DNA of 64,000 nt. Origin: Planctomycetota bacterium (lineage in GTDB: Bacteria; Planctomycetota; UBA1135; GCA-002686595). Positions 38,578-47,194 of this stretch are shown one piece after another. Numbering within the stretch: position 1 is the stretch's first letter; each line of letters begins with the position of its first letter. Below the pieces are notes generated by a model. That model had not been told where the DNA came from. It ran no database searches and saw only the letters and a list, made by a program, of their open reading frames with translations. The DNA lies in assembly GCA_016714045.1 (NCBI GenBank), contig JADJNY010000001.1:744001-808000 (forward strand). The letters are read 5' to 3'. The position numbers and the translations under genes are program-made.

Positions 38578-39711
38578 ATGTCGAGATGGATCTTCCTCGC
38601 CGCCGTGGCCCTGGCCGCGCCGGCGACCTGGGCGCGGGAGGCGCCGCCGAGCGCCCCGCCTGCGACCGTACAGGTCGCAGCGGGCGAGTACGACGCGCTC
38701 GGCAAGGAGTACGCGGCGGCGAACGCCGAGCACTCGAAGAAGGTGCAGGAGCTCACGAAGTCCGGCGGGGACCCGAAGACGCTGCGCCATCCGGCGCTCG
38801 ACTTCTTCCCGCGCTTCGAGGCGCTCGCCGCGAAAGGCGAGGGCCGCGCGCTCCTGTGGATGGCCGAGCGCATGGCGACGGCGCATCCCGAGCGCACGAA
38901 GGAGCAGAACAAGGAAGCCGCCTGGCTCCTGTTCGCGCGCATCGCGAACGACCACGCCGACGCGGCGTGGATCAACGGCTTCACGGGTAAGCTGACGACG
39001 CTCTACGTCGACTTCGGCGCCGAGCGCGTCGACCCGCTGGTCGATGCCTTCGTCGCGAAGAGCCAGCGGACCGAAGCGGTCGCCGAGGCGCTCTACCGCG
39101 CCCGCGAGGAAGCGAAGCGCGCCAAGAAGGACGAGCGCGCGAAGGGGCTCGAGGAGCGCCTCGTGAAGCAGTACCCGGACACGAAGTTCGGGAAGCGCGC
39201 GCGCGGCGTCGAAGAGCCCGGCGCCGCCGGCCCGGTCGACAAGGCGCAGCTCGCGATCGGCAAGCCCGCGCCGGACTTCACGACGAAGGACGCGGACGGC
39301 GTCGAGTTCAAGCTGAGCGACTACAAGGGCAAGGTCGTCGTCCTCGACTTCTGGGGCTTCTGGTGACCTCCCTGTCGTGCGATGCTGCCGCACGAAAAGG
39401 AGCTCGTGGAGCGCCTGAAGAACGAACCCTTCGCCCTGATCGGCATCAACACGGACCCGGATCTCGACGCGTTCAAGGAACGCTGCAAGAAGGAGAACGT
39501 GAGCTGGAGGAACTCCTGGCAAGGGAGCACGAGCGGCCCCCTATGCCGCGCTTGGGGCGTCACCAGCTACCCGACGATCTACGTCCTCGATCACAAGGGC
39601 GTGATCCGCTACCAGAACGTCCGTGGTCCGGCGATGGACCAGGCCGTCGACCGCCTCCTCGCCGAGATGAAGGCCGAGAAGGAGAAGGAAGCGAAGTCGG
39701 GCGGCAAGTAG
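38578..39711 (+). CDS. exported TlpA-like thioredoxin, predicted selenoprotein (Sec263)
   Basis: The ATG at 38578 has GGAGG 7 bases upstream (38566-38570) and opens a proper signal peptide (MSRWIFLAAVALAAPATWAR). With the TGA at 39364-39366 read as selenocysteine, the product has 377 residues. A charged helical N-terminal region (~30-220) is followed by a TlpA-like domain: APDFTTKDADGVEFKLSDY, VVVLDFWGFW, U-PPC at the active site, PFALIGINTDPD, and YPTIYVLDHKG with the cis-Pro. The 115 codons after TGA are open and align closely with the first paralogue, including the word SWQGSTSGP. It lies 229 bp after the first gene, same strand. Stopping at TGA would remove the resolving Cys and half of the domain, leaving a protein that could not fold as a thioredoxin. 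Confidence 0.88.
39376..39394 (+). promoter_or_regulatory. candidate bacterial SECIS hairpin, gene 2
   Basis: Beginning 9 bases after the TGA, CGTGCG (39376-39381) pairs with CGCACG (39389-39394). With five pairs the loop starts with G; with six it is ATGCTGC. The 3' arm sits at the same distance from the TGA as in the first gene, and the pair at that arm's base 27 after the TGA is C-G here but G-C there. This compensatory change supports selection on the RNA structure. Confidence 0.62.
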
Positions 39712-39756
39712 CCGCCGATGCGCACGGCGCGGCGGTCCGGCGGGCGCTCCCCGCGG

Positions 39757-39840
39757 GCCGCCGCGCGTTGTTTCACGGCTGCCGCGCGCTGATTTCCGGC
39801 CGCCAGGTGCTGTTTGCCGGCCGCCGCGCGCTGTTTGCCG
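39757..39840. repeat. intergenic tandem repeat, 4 units of 21 bp
   Basis: Four imperfect copies of GCCGCCGCGCGCTGTTTGCCG lie end to end between the second selenoprotein gene and the third paralogue. The first two copies are more diverged (TTTCACG, ATTTCCG endings). The region is not part of a recognisable gene. Confidence 0.85.
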
Positions 39841-39944
39841 GCCGGGTCGCGTGCGGTAGAACGCAACTCCTCCCGTTCCACGAGCGGGCGCTCCCCAACG
39901 TCGTCCTTCCGGTCGCGTAGCCCGTGCGACGCTTCGAACGAGCC

Positions 39945-41705
39945 ATGCTCTCCTCCTCCTCTCTCCTCCGTGCGGTGATCGCCGCGTCCCTGATCTCCCT
40001 GCCCGCGCCGGCGAATGTCTGCGCCGCCGGTGCGCCGCCCGTCGTCCAGGGCGGCGACGTGATCGGTCCGCGCGCGACCGCCGTGCCCGACCCCGAGGGC
40101 GAGGCGCTCGTCGTCGAGTTCGGTTCGATGCTGAAGGAGTGGAACGAGCGGCGTGTGCGCCTCTCGCGCGGCGGGAAGACGCCCGACCCGAAGGAGCTCG
40201 GTCCGCACCCCGCGCTCGCGTTTCGCGCGCGCTTCGACGCGCTGCTCGCGAAGGACAGCGGGTGGGCGCAGTGCTGGTGGCTCGACAACCTGCAGCACCT
40301 GACGCCGGACTCCGACCTGCCGGGGCGCAAGCGCGTGTTCGTCGAGCTCTACGACAAGCTCCTCGCGCGCAACGCGAGCCAGCAGTACATGATGTTCGTG
40401 CTCGGCGCGGTGAAGGTGCACCGCTCGACGCTCGGCGCGGACGAGACCGACGCCATGCTCGACCGGCTCGTGCAGGCGAGCACGAACCACGAGGTCCAGG
40501 CGCGCGCCGCGTACATGCGCGCGGCCTTCCACGCGCCGGCGGATCCGAAGGCCGATCCGGCGCGGATGGAGGAGGCGGTCGAGATGCACCGCGGCGTCGT
40601 CGCGAACTGGCCGTCGACGGTCGCGGCGAAGGAGTCCGCTGGCGTGGTGCTCCCGGGCCTGCAGCGCGAGTTCGAAAGGCGCGAAGCCGCGTGGCTCGAG
40701 CGCTGCTTCGAGCTGCAGCGCCAGGGCGCGGATCCGAAGACGTGGCCCGCGCAGCCGGTGCACGAGCTCCATCCGCTGATCCAGCCGCTCGCCGGAGTCG
40801 GTCTCCCCGGCGCAGTCCGCTGGGTGAACCGCGTCCACAACGGCTACGTGAACCTCGAACCGCAGGGGCCGGCCGCGGCGCTCACGCAGCTCGCGTCCGC
40901 GCTCGGCTCGACCTATCCCGTGCCGGACTCCGACGTCGTCGGGCTGCGGCTCGGGCTCTGCGAGCTGATCCTGCGCCAGTTTCCCGACGACCCCGCGACG
41001 GAGCGGCTGATCGACGACCTGCTCAAGGACTTCCCGGCCGTCCCGCCGTCGGTCGCCGAGGCGCGCCTCGCGCCGCTCTTCGAGAGCTCCGACTCGCACC
41101 GGAAGGCGATCGGGTTCCACTTCATGGTGCGCTCGTGCAGCGCGGTCGGGCGCTGGCCCGGGTACGTCGCGGCGCTCGAGTGGAGCGAGCGGATGGCGCG
41201 CGAGTGCCCCGGTGACCCGCTCTTGCAGCGCACTCAGAAGGCGTGCGCGACGGTGCGCAGCCTGATGCCGGGCGAGCCCGCGCCGGAGATCGCGGCGGAG
41301 GACCTCGAGCGGAAGTGGTTCAAGCTCTCCGACTACAAGGGCCGCGTCGTGATGCTGCTCTTCTGCAATCTGTTCCTCGACCAGGGCTTCGACGAGGCCG
41401 CGAAGTGGCAGGAGTTCGCGACGAAGAACGCGTCGCGGCCATTCTCGATCGTCGCGATGAACGCCGGCTCGGCGAGCCCCGACGCGTTCTTCGGCAAGTA
41501 CGCGAAGCTCGGCGTGTCGTGGCGCACGGGGCTCTTGTTCGCGGCGTCCGAGGACGTGCTGCGGCGCTACATGGTCGCGTCGTACCCGACGATCGTGGTG
41601 ATCGACGCGGAGGGGAAGCTGCGCGGGCGGGACCTCTCGTGGGACGAAACGAAGGCGCTGCTCGAGCAGTGGATCGCGGACGCGGAGGCGAAGGGGAAGA
41701 AGTAG
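39945..41705 (+). CDS. exported thioredoxin-fold paralogue lacking the redox motif
   Basis: 586 residues from the ATG at 39945; a GTG at 39924 is an alternative. The signal peptide is MLSSSSLLRAVIAASLISLP. A long helical, TPR-like region spans about residues 50-430 (ARFDALLAKDSGWAQCWWLD, RMARECPGDPLLQRTQKACA). The C-terminal ~150 residues align with the two selenoproteins: FKLSDYKGRVVML, VSWRTG and YPTIVVIDAEGKLRGRDL keep the fold and the cis-Pro. Where the neighbours have WGFW-U-x-x-C, this protein has FCNLFLDQG, so neither the selenocysteine nor the second Cys is present. It is the third gene in the same-strand cluster. Likely a binding or chaperone-type derivative rather than an oxidoreductase. 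Confidence 0.8.
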   Translation: MLSSSSLLRAVIAASLISLPAPANVCAAGAPPVVQGGDVIGPRATAVPDPEGEALVVEFGSMLKEWNERRVRLSRGGKTPDPKELGPHPALAFRARFDALLAKDSGWAQCWWLDNLQHLTPDSDLPGRKRVFVELYDKLLARNASQQYMMFVLGAVKVHRSTLGADETDAMLDRLVQASTNHEVQARAAYMRAAFHAPADPKADPARMEEAVEMHRGVVANWPSTVAAKESAGVVLPGLQREFERREAAWLERCFELQRQGADPKTWPAQPVHELHPLIQPLAGVGLPGAVRWVNRVHNGYVNLEPQGPAAALTQLASALGSTYPVPDSDVVGLRLGLCELILRQFPDDPATERLIDDLLKDFPAVPPSVAEARLAPLFESSDSHRKAIGFHFMVRSCSAVGRWPGYVAALEWSERMARECPGDPLLQRTQKACATVRSLMPGEPAPEIAAEDLERKWFKLSDYKGRVVMLLFCNLFLDQGFDEAAKWQEFATKNASRPFSIVAMNAGSASPDAFFGKYAKLGVSWRTGLLFAASEDVLRRYMVASYPTIVVIDAEGKLRGRDLSWDETKALLEQWIADAEAKGKK

Positions 41706-41854
41706 GGGCGGGGGCCTCGTTCGCGCTCGCTCGCGGCGCCTCGGACGACGCCGCTCGTTCTCGCGCCGCGCTCGCGACCACCCGCACGCCTCGCTAAGCT
41801 CTCGCGCCCTCCGCGCGTCCCAACCAGGCGCGATGGACGGGCAGAAAGACCCTC

Positions 41855-43228
41855 ATGGCGAAGCAAGACACCACGTTCATGGACACGATCGTGTCGCTGT
41901 GCAAGCGACGCGGCTTCGTGTACCCCGCGTCCGAGATCTACGGCGGCATCGGCAACACCTACGACTACGGCCCGCTCGGCGTCGAGCTGAAGCGGCGCGT
42001 CAAGGAGGCGTGGTGGTCGCGCATGGTGACGATGCGCGACGACATGGTCGGGCTCGACAGCGCGATCATCCAGAACCCGCAGACGTGGATCACGTCGGGG
42101 CACGTCGCGGGCTTCACCGATCCGTTGGTGGACTGCAAGAAGTGCAAGGCGCGCTTCCGCGCGGACAAGCTCGACGACGCGCGCTGCACGGAGAAGCCGA
42201 GCCGCACGCCGGTCGAGAACAAGTGCGAGCTGACCGAAGCGCGCGCGTTCAACCTGATGTTCAAGACGCAGATCGGCGCGGTCGAGGGCTCGGGCAGCGT
42301 CGCGTACCTGCGGCCCGAGACGGCGCAGGGGATCTTCCTCAACTTCAAGAACGTCCTCGAGAGCTCGCGCGTCAAGCCGCCCTTCGGCATCGCGCAGATC
42401 GGGAAGTCGTTCCGGAACGAGATCACGCCCGGCAACTTCGTGTTCCGCACGCGCGAGTTCGAACAGGCGGAGATGGAGTTCTTCATTCCGCCCGAGCAGA
42501 ACGACCACTGGTACCAGTACTGGCGCAAGGAGCGTCACCAGTGGTACGTCGACTACGGCGTGAACCCGGAGAAGCTCCGCCTGCGCGAACACGCGAAGGA
42601 CGAGCTCGCGCACTACTCGACCGGCTGCACGGACGTCGAGTACGAGTACCCGTTCGGCTGGGGCGAGCTCGAGGGCATCGCGTGCCGCACGGACTTCGAC
42701 CTGAAGCGGCACTCGGAGGCGTCGGGCAAGGACCTCTCGTACTTCGACCCGGAGAAGAAGGTGCGCTACCTCCCGTGGGTCGTCGAACCCGCGGCGGGCG
42801 TCGACCGCACGGCGCTCACGATGTTGATCGACGCGTACGAAGAGGACGTCGTCGAGGACGAGAAGCGCGTCGTGCTCCACTTCCACCCGGAGATCGCGCC
42901 GGTCACGGTCGGCGTGTTCCCGCTCGTGAAGAAGGAAGGCATGCCGGAGAAGGCGCGCGAGATCGACCAGATGCTGCGTCAGGCGCGCTTCACGACGTTC
43001 TACGACGAGAGCGCGGCGATCGGTCGGCGCTACCGTCGTCAGGACGAGATCGGCACGCCGTACGGCATCACGATCGACGGCGACACGATGAAGGACGGCG
43101 TCGTGACGATTCGCAACCGCGACACGATGCTGCAGGAGAAGGTCAAGGTCGCCGAGATCGAGAGCTGGCTGCGCCACGCGATCCGCGCCTGGAAACGGCC
43201 GGCGAAGAAGGCGGCGAGCGCGGGCTGA
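41855..43228 (+). CDS. glyS: glycyl-tRNA synthetase, class II, single-chain type
   Basis: 457 residues, the usual size of the dimeric GlyRS found in many bacteria, archaea and eukaryotes, not the alpha/beta form of E. coli. Class II motifs are clear: the N-terminal GRS word FVYPASEIYGGIGNTYDYGP, VAYLRPETAQGIFLNF, motif 2 GKSFRNEITPGNFVFRTREF near residue 184, and motif 3 GVDRTALTMLI near 315. A zinc-type CKKC pair sits in the insertion near residue 91. The C-terminal anticodon-binding domain contains GVFPLVKKEGMPEKAREI and ends with GTPYGITIDGDT. It charges tRNA-Gly in the cytoplasm. A strong hairpin follows the gene. No T-box leader is evident in the 149-bp upstream gap. Confidence 0.95.
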   Translation: MAKQDTTFMDTIVSLCKRRGFVYPASEIYGGIGNTYDYGPLGVELKRRVKEAWWSRMVTMRDDMVGLDSAIIQNPQTWITSGHVAGFTDPLVDCKKCKARFRADKLDDARCTEKPSRTPVENKCELTEARAFNLMFKTQIGAVEGSGSVAYLRPETAQGIFLNFKNVLESSRVKPPFGIAQIGKSFRNEITPGNFVFRTREFEQAEMEFFIPPEQNDHWYQYWRKERHQWYVDYGVNPEKLRLREHAKDELAHYSTGCTDVEYEYPFGWGELEGIACRTDFDLKRHSEASGKDLSYFDPEKKVRYLPWVVEPAAGVDRTALTMLIDAYEEDVVEDEKRVVLHFHPEIAPVTVGVFPLVKKEGMPEKAREIDQMLRQARFTTFYDESAAIGRRYRRQDEIGTPYGITIDGDTMKDGVVTIRNRDTMLQEKVKVAEIESWLRHAIRAWKRPAKKAASAG

Positions 43229-43289
43229 GGTCTGCGAGGCCGGTAGGGCTCTGCCGCGATCCAACGCGGTGAAGGACGCCCTGGACGTG

Positions 43290-43325
43290 CGCGGCGGAGC
43301 GGAGAGTCGCTCCGCCGCGTTCATT
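43290..43325. terminator. intrinsic terminator hairpin after glyS
   Basis: A perfect 12-bp stem (CGCGGCGGAGCG at 43290-43301 with CGCTCCGCCGCG at 43308-43319) closes a GAGAGT loop and is followed by TTCATT. It lies between convergent genes and could stop transcription from both, though the T tract is short and only on the + side. Confidence 0.6.
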
Positions 43326-43412
43326 CCCCGACGCGATGCCGTCCGCTCGAGCGGGTCCGCCACCGATGCTCTACGCTCGAGAGCGTCCGTGCACCGCGTA
43401 GCGAGCGCAGGC

Positions 43413-44003
43413 TCAGCTGCGTCCGCGCGCCGCCGCGATCGCCGCCGCGAGCGCGACCTTGTGGTCCTTGCGCCACGGCGGGCCGAGCGTCGCGCCCGGC
43501 GCGTCGAGCACGGCGTCGACGTCGTCCTGCTCCAGCGCGGCCGCGGCCTCGGCGACCGCGTGCTTGGGCTCGAACCAGGAAACGGTCCAGCCGCGCTCGA
43601 CCGCGGCGGCCGCGAGCGCCTCGCGGTACATCACCCAGTCCGCGACGCACATCGCGCGGTAGTCCGTGATGCGCTCCGCGACGGTCGGCGGCAGCGGTTG
43701 CAGCGCGCGCAGCGCGATGCCCGTGATCTCCGTCGGCACCGCGACGGCGAGCTCGGCGAGCCGCGCCTTCGCGTTGCGCTCGGCCGACGCGCGCACGCGC
43801 GCGACGAGCGCGACGGCCTCCTCCAACGGGAGCCGCTGCCCTTCGTGGTGGTGCGGCATCTCCGGGAGCCCCGCGTCGACGAGCTCGATGCGCCGACGGT
43901 CGAGGACGGTCCCGTCGCCACGCGCGGTGACGAGGATCGCCCAACCGGCATGATCGAGGACGCCGACGACGGCGGGAGCGGTGGGGGTGCGGCGGCGGGG
44001 CAT
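43413..44003 (-). CDS. conserved hypothetical protein
   Basis: 196 residues from the ATG at 44003; a GTG at 44009 is also possible. There is no signal peptide. The N-terminal part reads PAVVGVLDHAGWAILVTARG and the later part MCVADWVMYREALAAAAVER and WTVSWFEPKHAVAEAAAALE. The alternation of strands (VVGVLD, AVAVPTEI) and helices suggests an actin/RNase-H-like or nuclease-type alpha/beta fold, but I do not recognise a family. It is convergent with glyS and stands apart from other genes. Confidence 0.55.
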   Translation of the reverse strand: MPRRRTPTAPAVVGVLDHAGWAILVTARGDGTVLDRRRIELVDAGLPEMPHHHEGQRLPLEEAVALVARVRASAERNAKARLAELAVAVPTEITGIALRALQPLPPTVAERITDYRAMCVADWVMYREALAAAAVERGWTVSWFEPKHAVAEAAAALEQDDVDAVLDAPGATLGPPWRKDHKVALAAAIAAARGRS

Positions 44004-44207
44004 GGGCACCGGCGGGTCGCGGGCAGCCTAGCGTCGTCGGTCGCGGTCGAGAACGTGTGCCCGGACGGATGGGCAAGTGTGCGCCTCGTGCTCCCCTCGG
44101 CGATGGCTCCGAGTCGCGACGAGCACAGGACGAACGTCGGAGCCGCACGGTCGTTCCTCGATGGCCGGGGCGGACCTTCCGCTCGCGAGCCGGTCCCGCC
44201 CTCCGCC

Positions 44208-45350
44208 TCAGACGATCCCGCCCTGCGCGAGCTCCTTCAGGAACGTCTTCCACGGCAGCACGCGCAGGTCGTCCTGCTTCACGGCGCGCGCGCCGCAGTA
44301 CACGCCGAACGCGGCGCGCAATGGACCGTGTTCGGCGCGCAAGCGCGCGATGCCCGCGCCGAAGCGCGCATCCCAGCGTTCTGCCGACTTGACCTCGATC
44401 GCGACGAGACCGCGGGCGGTCTCGATGACGAAATCCACCTCTGTCCCATCGTGCGTGCGCCAGAAGAAGACCGGTGCGTCCGCGCCCGAATAGTGCAAAT
44501 GCGCGCGCAGTTCGTGGAGGATCAGCGTCTCGAACAGGAACCCGCGCTCTTCGGGATGCACCGGGAGATGCCCCATGCCCGCGAGGTGTCGCGCGACGCC
44601 GCAGTCGAAGAGGTAGAGCTTCGGGTGGTGGACCTGCTTCACGCCCTTCTTGAGCTTCCACGCGGGGAGCCAGATGGCGAGTAGCGTGTCGACGAGGATC
44701 TGGAAGTAGTCCTGCACGGTCGGACGGGCGACGGCCGCGTCGCGCGCGATGCCGGAGACGTTGACGACCTGGCCGTTCACGCGCGCGGCGACCTCGAGGA
44801 AGCGCACGAAGCTCCCGATCTGACGGACGAGCGCCTCGGCCTGGACTTCCTCGCGCACGTAGGTCTCGACGTACGACTTGAGGAAGGCGCGCGGTCGCGA
44901 ACTCGTGACCGCGAGCGGGAGCATGCCGTGCTCGAGCGCCGCGTCGAGGTCTCGGTCGAAATCGAGCTCGGCGAACGTGAAGGGGAAGAGGGTTTGGAGC
45001 TCCGCGCGTCCGCCGAGCAGATTCGCTCCTCCGCGCTTCAACTTGCGAGCGCTCGAGCCCGAGAGGACGAAGCGTTGGCGCCGCGTGGTCATCAGCCGCT
45101 GCACTTCGTCCAGCAGTGTCGGGACACGCTGGACCTCGTCGACGACGACCCAACTGCGCTCGGGGAGCTCCGCACACTCGCGGCCGAAGACCGACGGGTC
45201 GCGCGAGAGGCGCAGGTGTTCGTCGGATCGGAGGAGGTCGTAGACGGGCGCATCCGGAAAGTTCTGCCCAATCCAGGTGGTCTTGCCCGTGGCGCGGGGA
45301 CCGAGCAGGAAGAAGGAGGCGTCCGGCGGGTGGAGGAGGCGTTGCACCAT
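44208..45350 (-). CDS. AAA ATPase with DUF4143 domain
   Basis: 380 residues from the ATG at 45350; an earlier in-frame ATG exists at 45416. Walker A is LLGPRATGKTTW near residue 20, Walker B is WVVVDEVQRVP near residue 70, and the sensor-like VLSGSSARKLKRGGANLLGG follows, the AAA_14 pattern. The C-terminal DUF4143 part includes LYLFDCGVARHLAG, GFLFETLILHELR and WRTHDGTEVDFVIE...LVAIEVKSA. The last two words resemble a PD-(D/E)xK nuclease core. Family members are widespread and common in mobile or defence contexts, but none is obvious here. Biochemical role unknown. Confidence 0.88.
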   Translation of the reverse strand: MVQRLLHPPDASFFLLGPRATGKTTWIGQNFPDAPVYDLLRSDEHLRLSRDPSVFGRECAELPERSWVVVDEVQRVPTLLDEVQRLMTTRRQRFVLSGSSARKLKRGGANLLGGRAELQTLFPFTFAELDFDRDLDAALEHGMLPLAVTSSRPRAFLKSYVETYVREEVQAEALVRQIGSFVRFLEVAARVNGQVVNVSGIARDAAVARPTVQDYFQILVDTLLAIWLPAWKLKKGVKQVHHPKLYLFDCGVARHLAGMGHLPVHPEERGFLFETLILHELRAHLHYSGADAPVFFWRTHDGTEVDFVIETARGLVAIEVKSAERWDARFGAGIARLRAEHGPLRAAFGVYCGARAVKQDDLRVLPWKTFLKELAQGGIV

Positions 45351-45482
45351 CGAGAGCAAATCTACCGGAAATCTGCTGCCGAGGTATACAGCCGCCCGGG
45401 CGCTGCCCTGGATCACGAAGCCGAGTTCGCCGGTGGGGGATCGAGCACCGCGGAACGAATCGGATTCAACCCCGCCCCGCGC

Positions 45483-45806
45483 TCAGAACCACCCGCGCCG
45501 CGAGGTCACGTACACGCGCGTGAACTCCTCGTCCGACTTGACGAGGTAGAGGATCCCCTCGACGAGGCCGATCAGCCCCGTGACCGCGCCGCCGAACCCG
45601 AGCGTGAGCACGGTGACGAGGAGCATCACGACGCCCTGCTTCGTGTACCCGAGGACGAACTTGTGCACGCCGAGCGCACCCAGGAAGATCGCGCACAAGG
45701 CGGCCGGAAGGCGCAGGTTCGACTTGGGCGGGGGCGGCGGCGTCGGCGGCCGCTCCATCTCGCGCCAGGTCAGGTGGGTTTGCGTGGAAGTCGTCGGGTC
45801 GGACAT
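45483..45806 (-). CDS. TM2 domain membrane protein
   Basis: 107 residues. A proline-rich cytoplasmic N-terminus (PPTPPPPPKSN) precedes a TM2 domain: LCAIFLGALGVHKFVLGYTK is the first helix and turn, VTVLTLGFGGAVTGLIGLVE the second, and ILYLVKSDEEF the characteristic ending. TM2 proteins are small inner-membrane proteins of unknown function found across bacteria and animals. No partner gene is adjacent. Confidence 0.88.
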   Translation of the reverse strand: MSDPTTSTQTHLTWREMERPPTPPPPPKSNLRLPAALCAIFLGALGVHKFVLGYTKQGVVMLLVTVLTLGFGGAVTGLIGLVEGILYLVKSDEEFTRVYVTSRRGWF

Positions 45807-46065
45807 GGATCAAGAGCGTCCTCGACGACCGTGAAGATTCGATGGGGGATCGGCGAAGGCCATGCCAAGGATCGCGCGCGGGGCCGGTGCGGGCGTGACG
45901 GAGCGCGAAGGGTCCCCGCGCGGAGCGCTTCGATCGAGGAACGTCGAGGCGGCCGGCGCGCTGTCGGCCGAAGCGGCGCGCGCGGTCGATCGCGCGCATG
46001 GAGGGGCGCGCTGGCTCGCGACTCGCAGCGCAGGATAGGCGCAGGACTTGGAGCGCGGCGCACGC

Positions 46066-46270
46066 TCACTGCCCAGGCGCCGCGTCCTCGTCGCCGACGT
46101 CGTCGAGCCGCTTCCAGCTCCCGTCCGCCTGCTTCCTCCACACGTCGAAGCACCGCCCGGTGGCCAGCACCGTCTCGCGTCCGTCCTGCTCGTGCCGCGC
46201 GAGCTTCCAACGGCCGGTCGTCGTGCCGAGGCGTCCGCCTTCGCCCAGGCGCACAACGTCGGGAGGACCG
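46066..46270 (-). pseudogene. 3' fragment of a DUF4440-type lipoprotein gene
   Basis: The minus strand encodes LGTTTGRWKLARHEQDGRET and FDVWRKQADGSWKRLDDVGD, then a stop. This is nearly identical to the last ~60 residues of the intact gene at 47195-47656 (about ten base differences over ~170 bp by eye). Homology ends near 46260, so the 5' two thirds are missing and there is no start signal. Fragment and intact gene are direct repeats flanking the lipoprotein gene 46381-47172. A truncated duplication is the best explanation. Confidence 0.8.
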
Positions 46271-46380
46271 TGCCAGGCTGCGCCCGTGGTGGACCTCGGA
46301 TTGGGCGTGTCGGTGACCTTCCCACGGCCGCGGCCGAAACCGCGCGCTCCAGGCTGGGTTGAAGGTCTTGGAGGTGCTGC

Positions 46381-47172
46381 ATGCGCTCGAGTTCCGCTCT
46401 CGTCCTCGTTCTGCTCGCCGGTTGTACGGCGCCCGTCGCGAAGGACGTCGAGCACGACACGCCCGCGGCGCTCGGCACGGACGCGCTCGCCGCTTGCGCC
46501 GGACGTTGGATCCGGCGCGGACCGCAGTCGATCCTCGGACGCTCGACGGACCTGGTGCTCGAGATCGACCGCGGACCGGACGGCTGGACGATGCGCCAGG
46601 ACCAGGTCCTGCATCCCGGCGTGCGGCCGCGGCACGAAGGCGAGGTCGAGGCGCGGCGCGGCGGCGCGCCGAGTCCGCTCTCCGTCGACGGAGATCGGTT
46701 CGTGTACCGGACCGTGCTCTACGCCGATGGCGCGCTCCACGAGGTGCGGCACACGTTCCGGATCGACGGCGAGAAGCTCCGCTTCCCGGCGTGGGTTGCG
46801 CGCGGCGAGCGCGAGTGGGCTTTCGCCGACACGCGCGAGGACATCGTGCTGCGGACCGAGCACGACCCACGCATCGTCGCCTCCGGCGCGGCGACGCTCG
46901 TCGGCATCCCGCAGCGACCGACCCCGATTGCCTACTCCGCCGGCTTCGAGCCCGAAGCGGGCCGCGCTGACGTGCGTCCGTTCGTGATCCGATTCGCGCA
47001 ACCAGGCGAGCACGGCGCTCAGGAGGAATTGGGCCGCCTGATCGAGCACCCGGAGTGGGGCTGTCAGTTCGTGCGCTTCAACACGTACCACGAAGGCACG
47101 TGGACGCGCCTCCCCGATGCGGAGTGGGCGCGCATCGCAGCACTCCCGGAGTGGGTGCCGCCGAAGCACTGA
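46381..47172 (+). CDS. lipoprotein of unknown function
   Basis: 263 residues. The N-terminus MRSSSALVLVLLAGCTAP is a type II signal peptide with lipobox LLAGC, so the mature protein is membrane-anchored through Cys15. The mature part is beta-rich (DLVLEIDRGPDGWTMRQDQV, FVYRTVLYADGALHEVRHTF) with no family I recognise. It sits between a truncated and an intact copy of a DUF4440-type gene on the opposite strand, suggesting that it was framed by a local duplication. Confidence 0.65.
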   Translation: MRSSSALVLVLLAGCTAPVAKDVEHDTPAALGTDALAACAGRWIRRGPQSILGRSTDLVLEIDRGPDGWTMRQDQVLHPGVRPRHEGEVEARRGGAPSPLSVDGDRFVYRTVLYADGALHEVRHTFRIDGEKLRFPAWVARGEREWAFADTREDIVLRTEHDPRIVASGAATLVGIPQRPTPIAYSAGFEPEAGRADVRPFVIRFAQPGEHGAQEELGRLIEHPEWGCQFVRFNTYHEGTWTRLPDAEWARIAALPEWVPPKH

Positions 47173-47194
47173 CGCGCACGAGCGCGCCCCGCGT

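Noticed and set aside
37950..39366. Simple nonsense mutation or read-through stop at the two TGA codons
   Set aside because: Two paralogues carry the TGA at the same catalytic codon, the downstream frames are intact and homologous, and the matching hairpins covary; pseudogenes would not show this.
41706..41854. T-box or other leader upstream of glyS
   Set aside because: The gap is short and I could not find a specifier-type stem or the conserved T-box sequence.
44208..45350. Defence-island or toxin-antitoxin unit around the DUF4143 ATPase
   Set aside because: Neighbours are a hypothetical protein and a TM2 protein in unrelated arrangement; no companion nuclease, antitoxin or mobile-element mark is adjacent.
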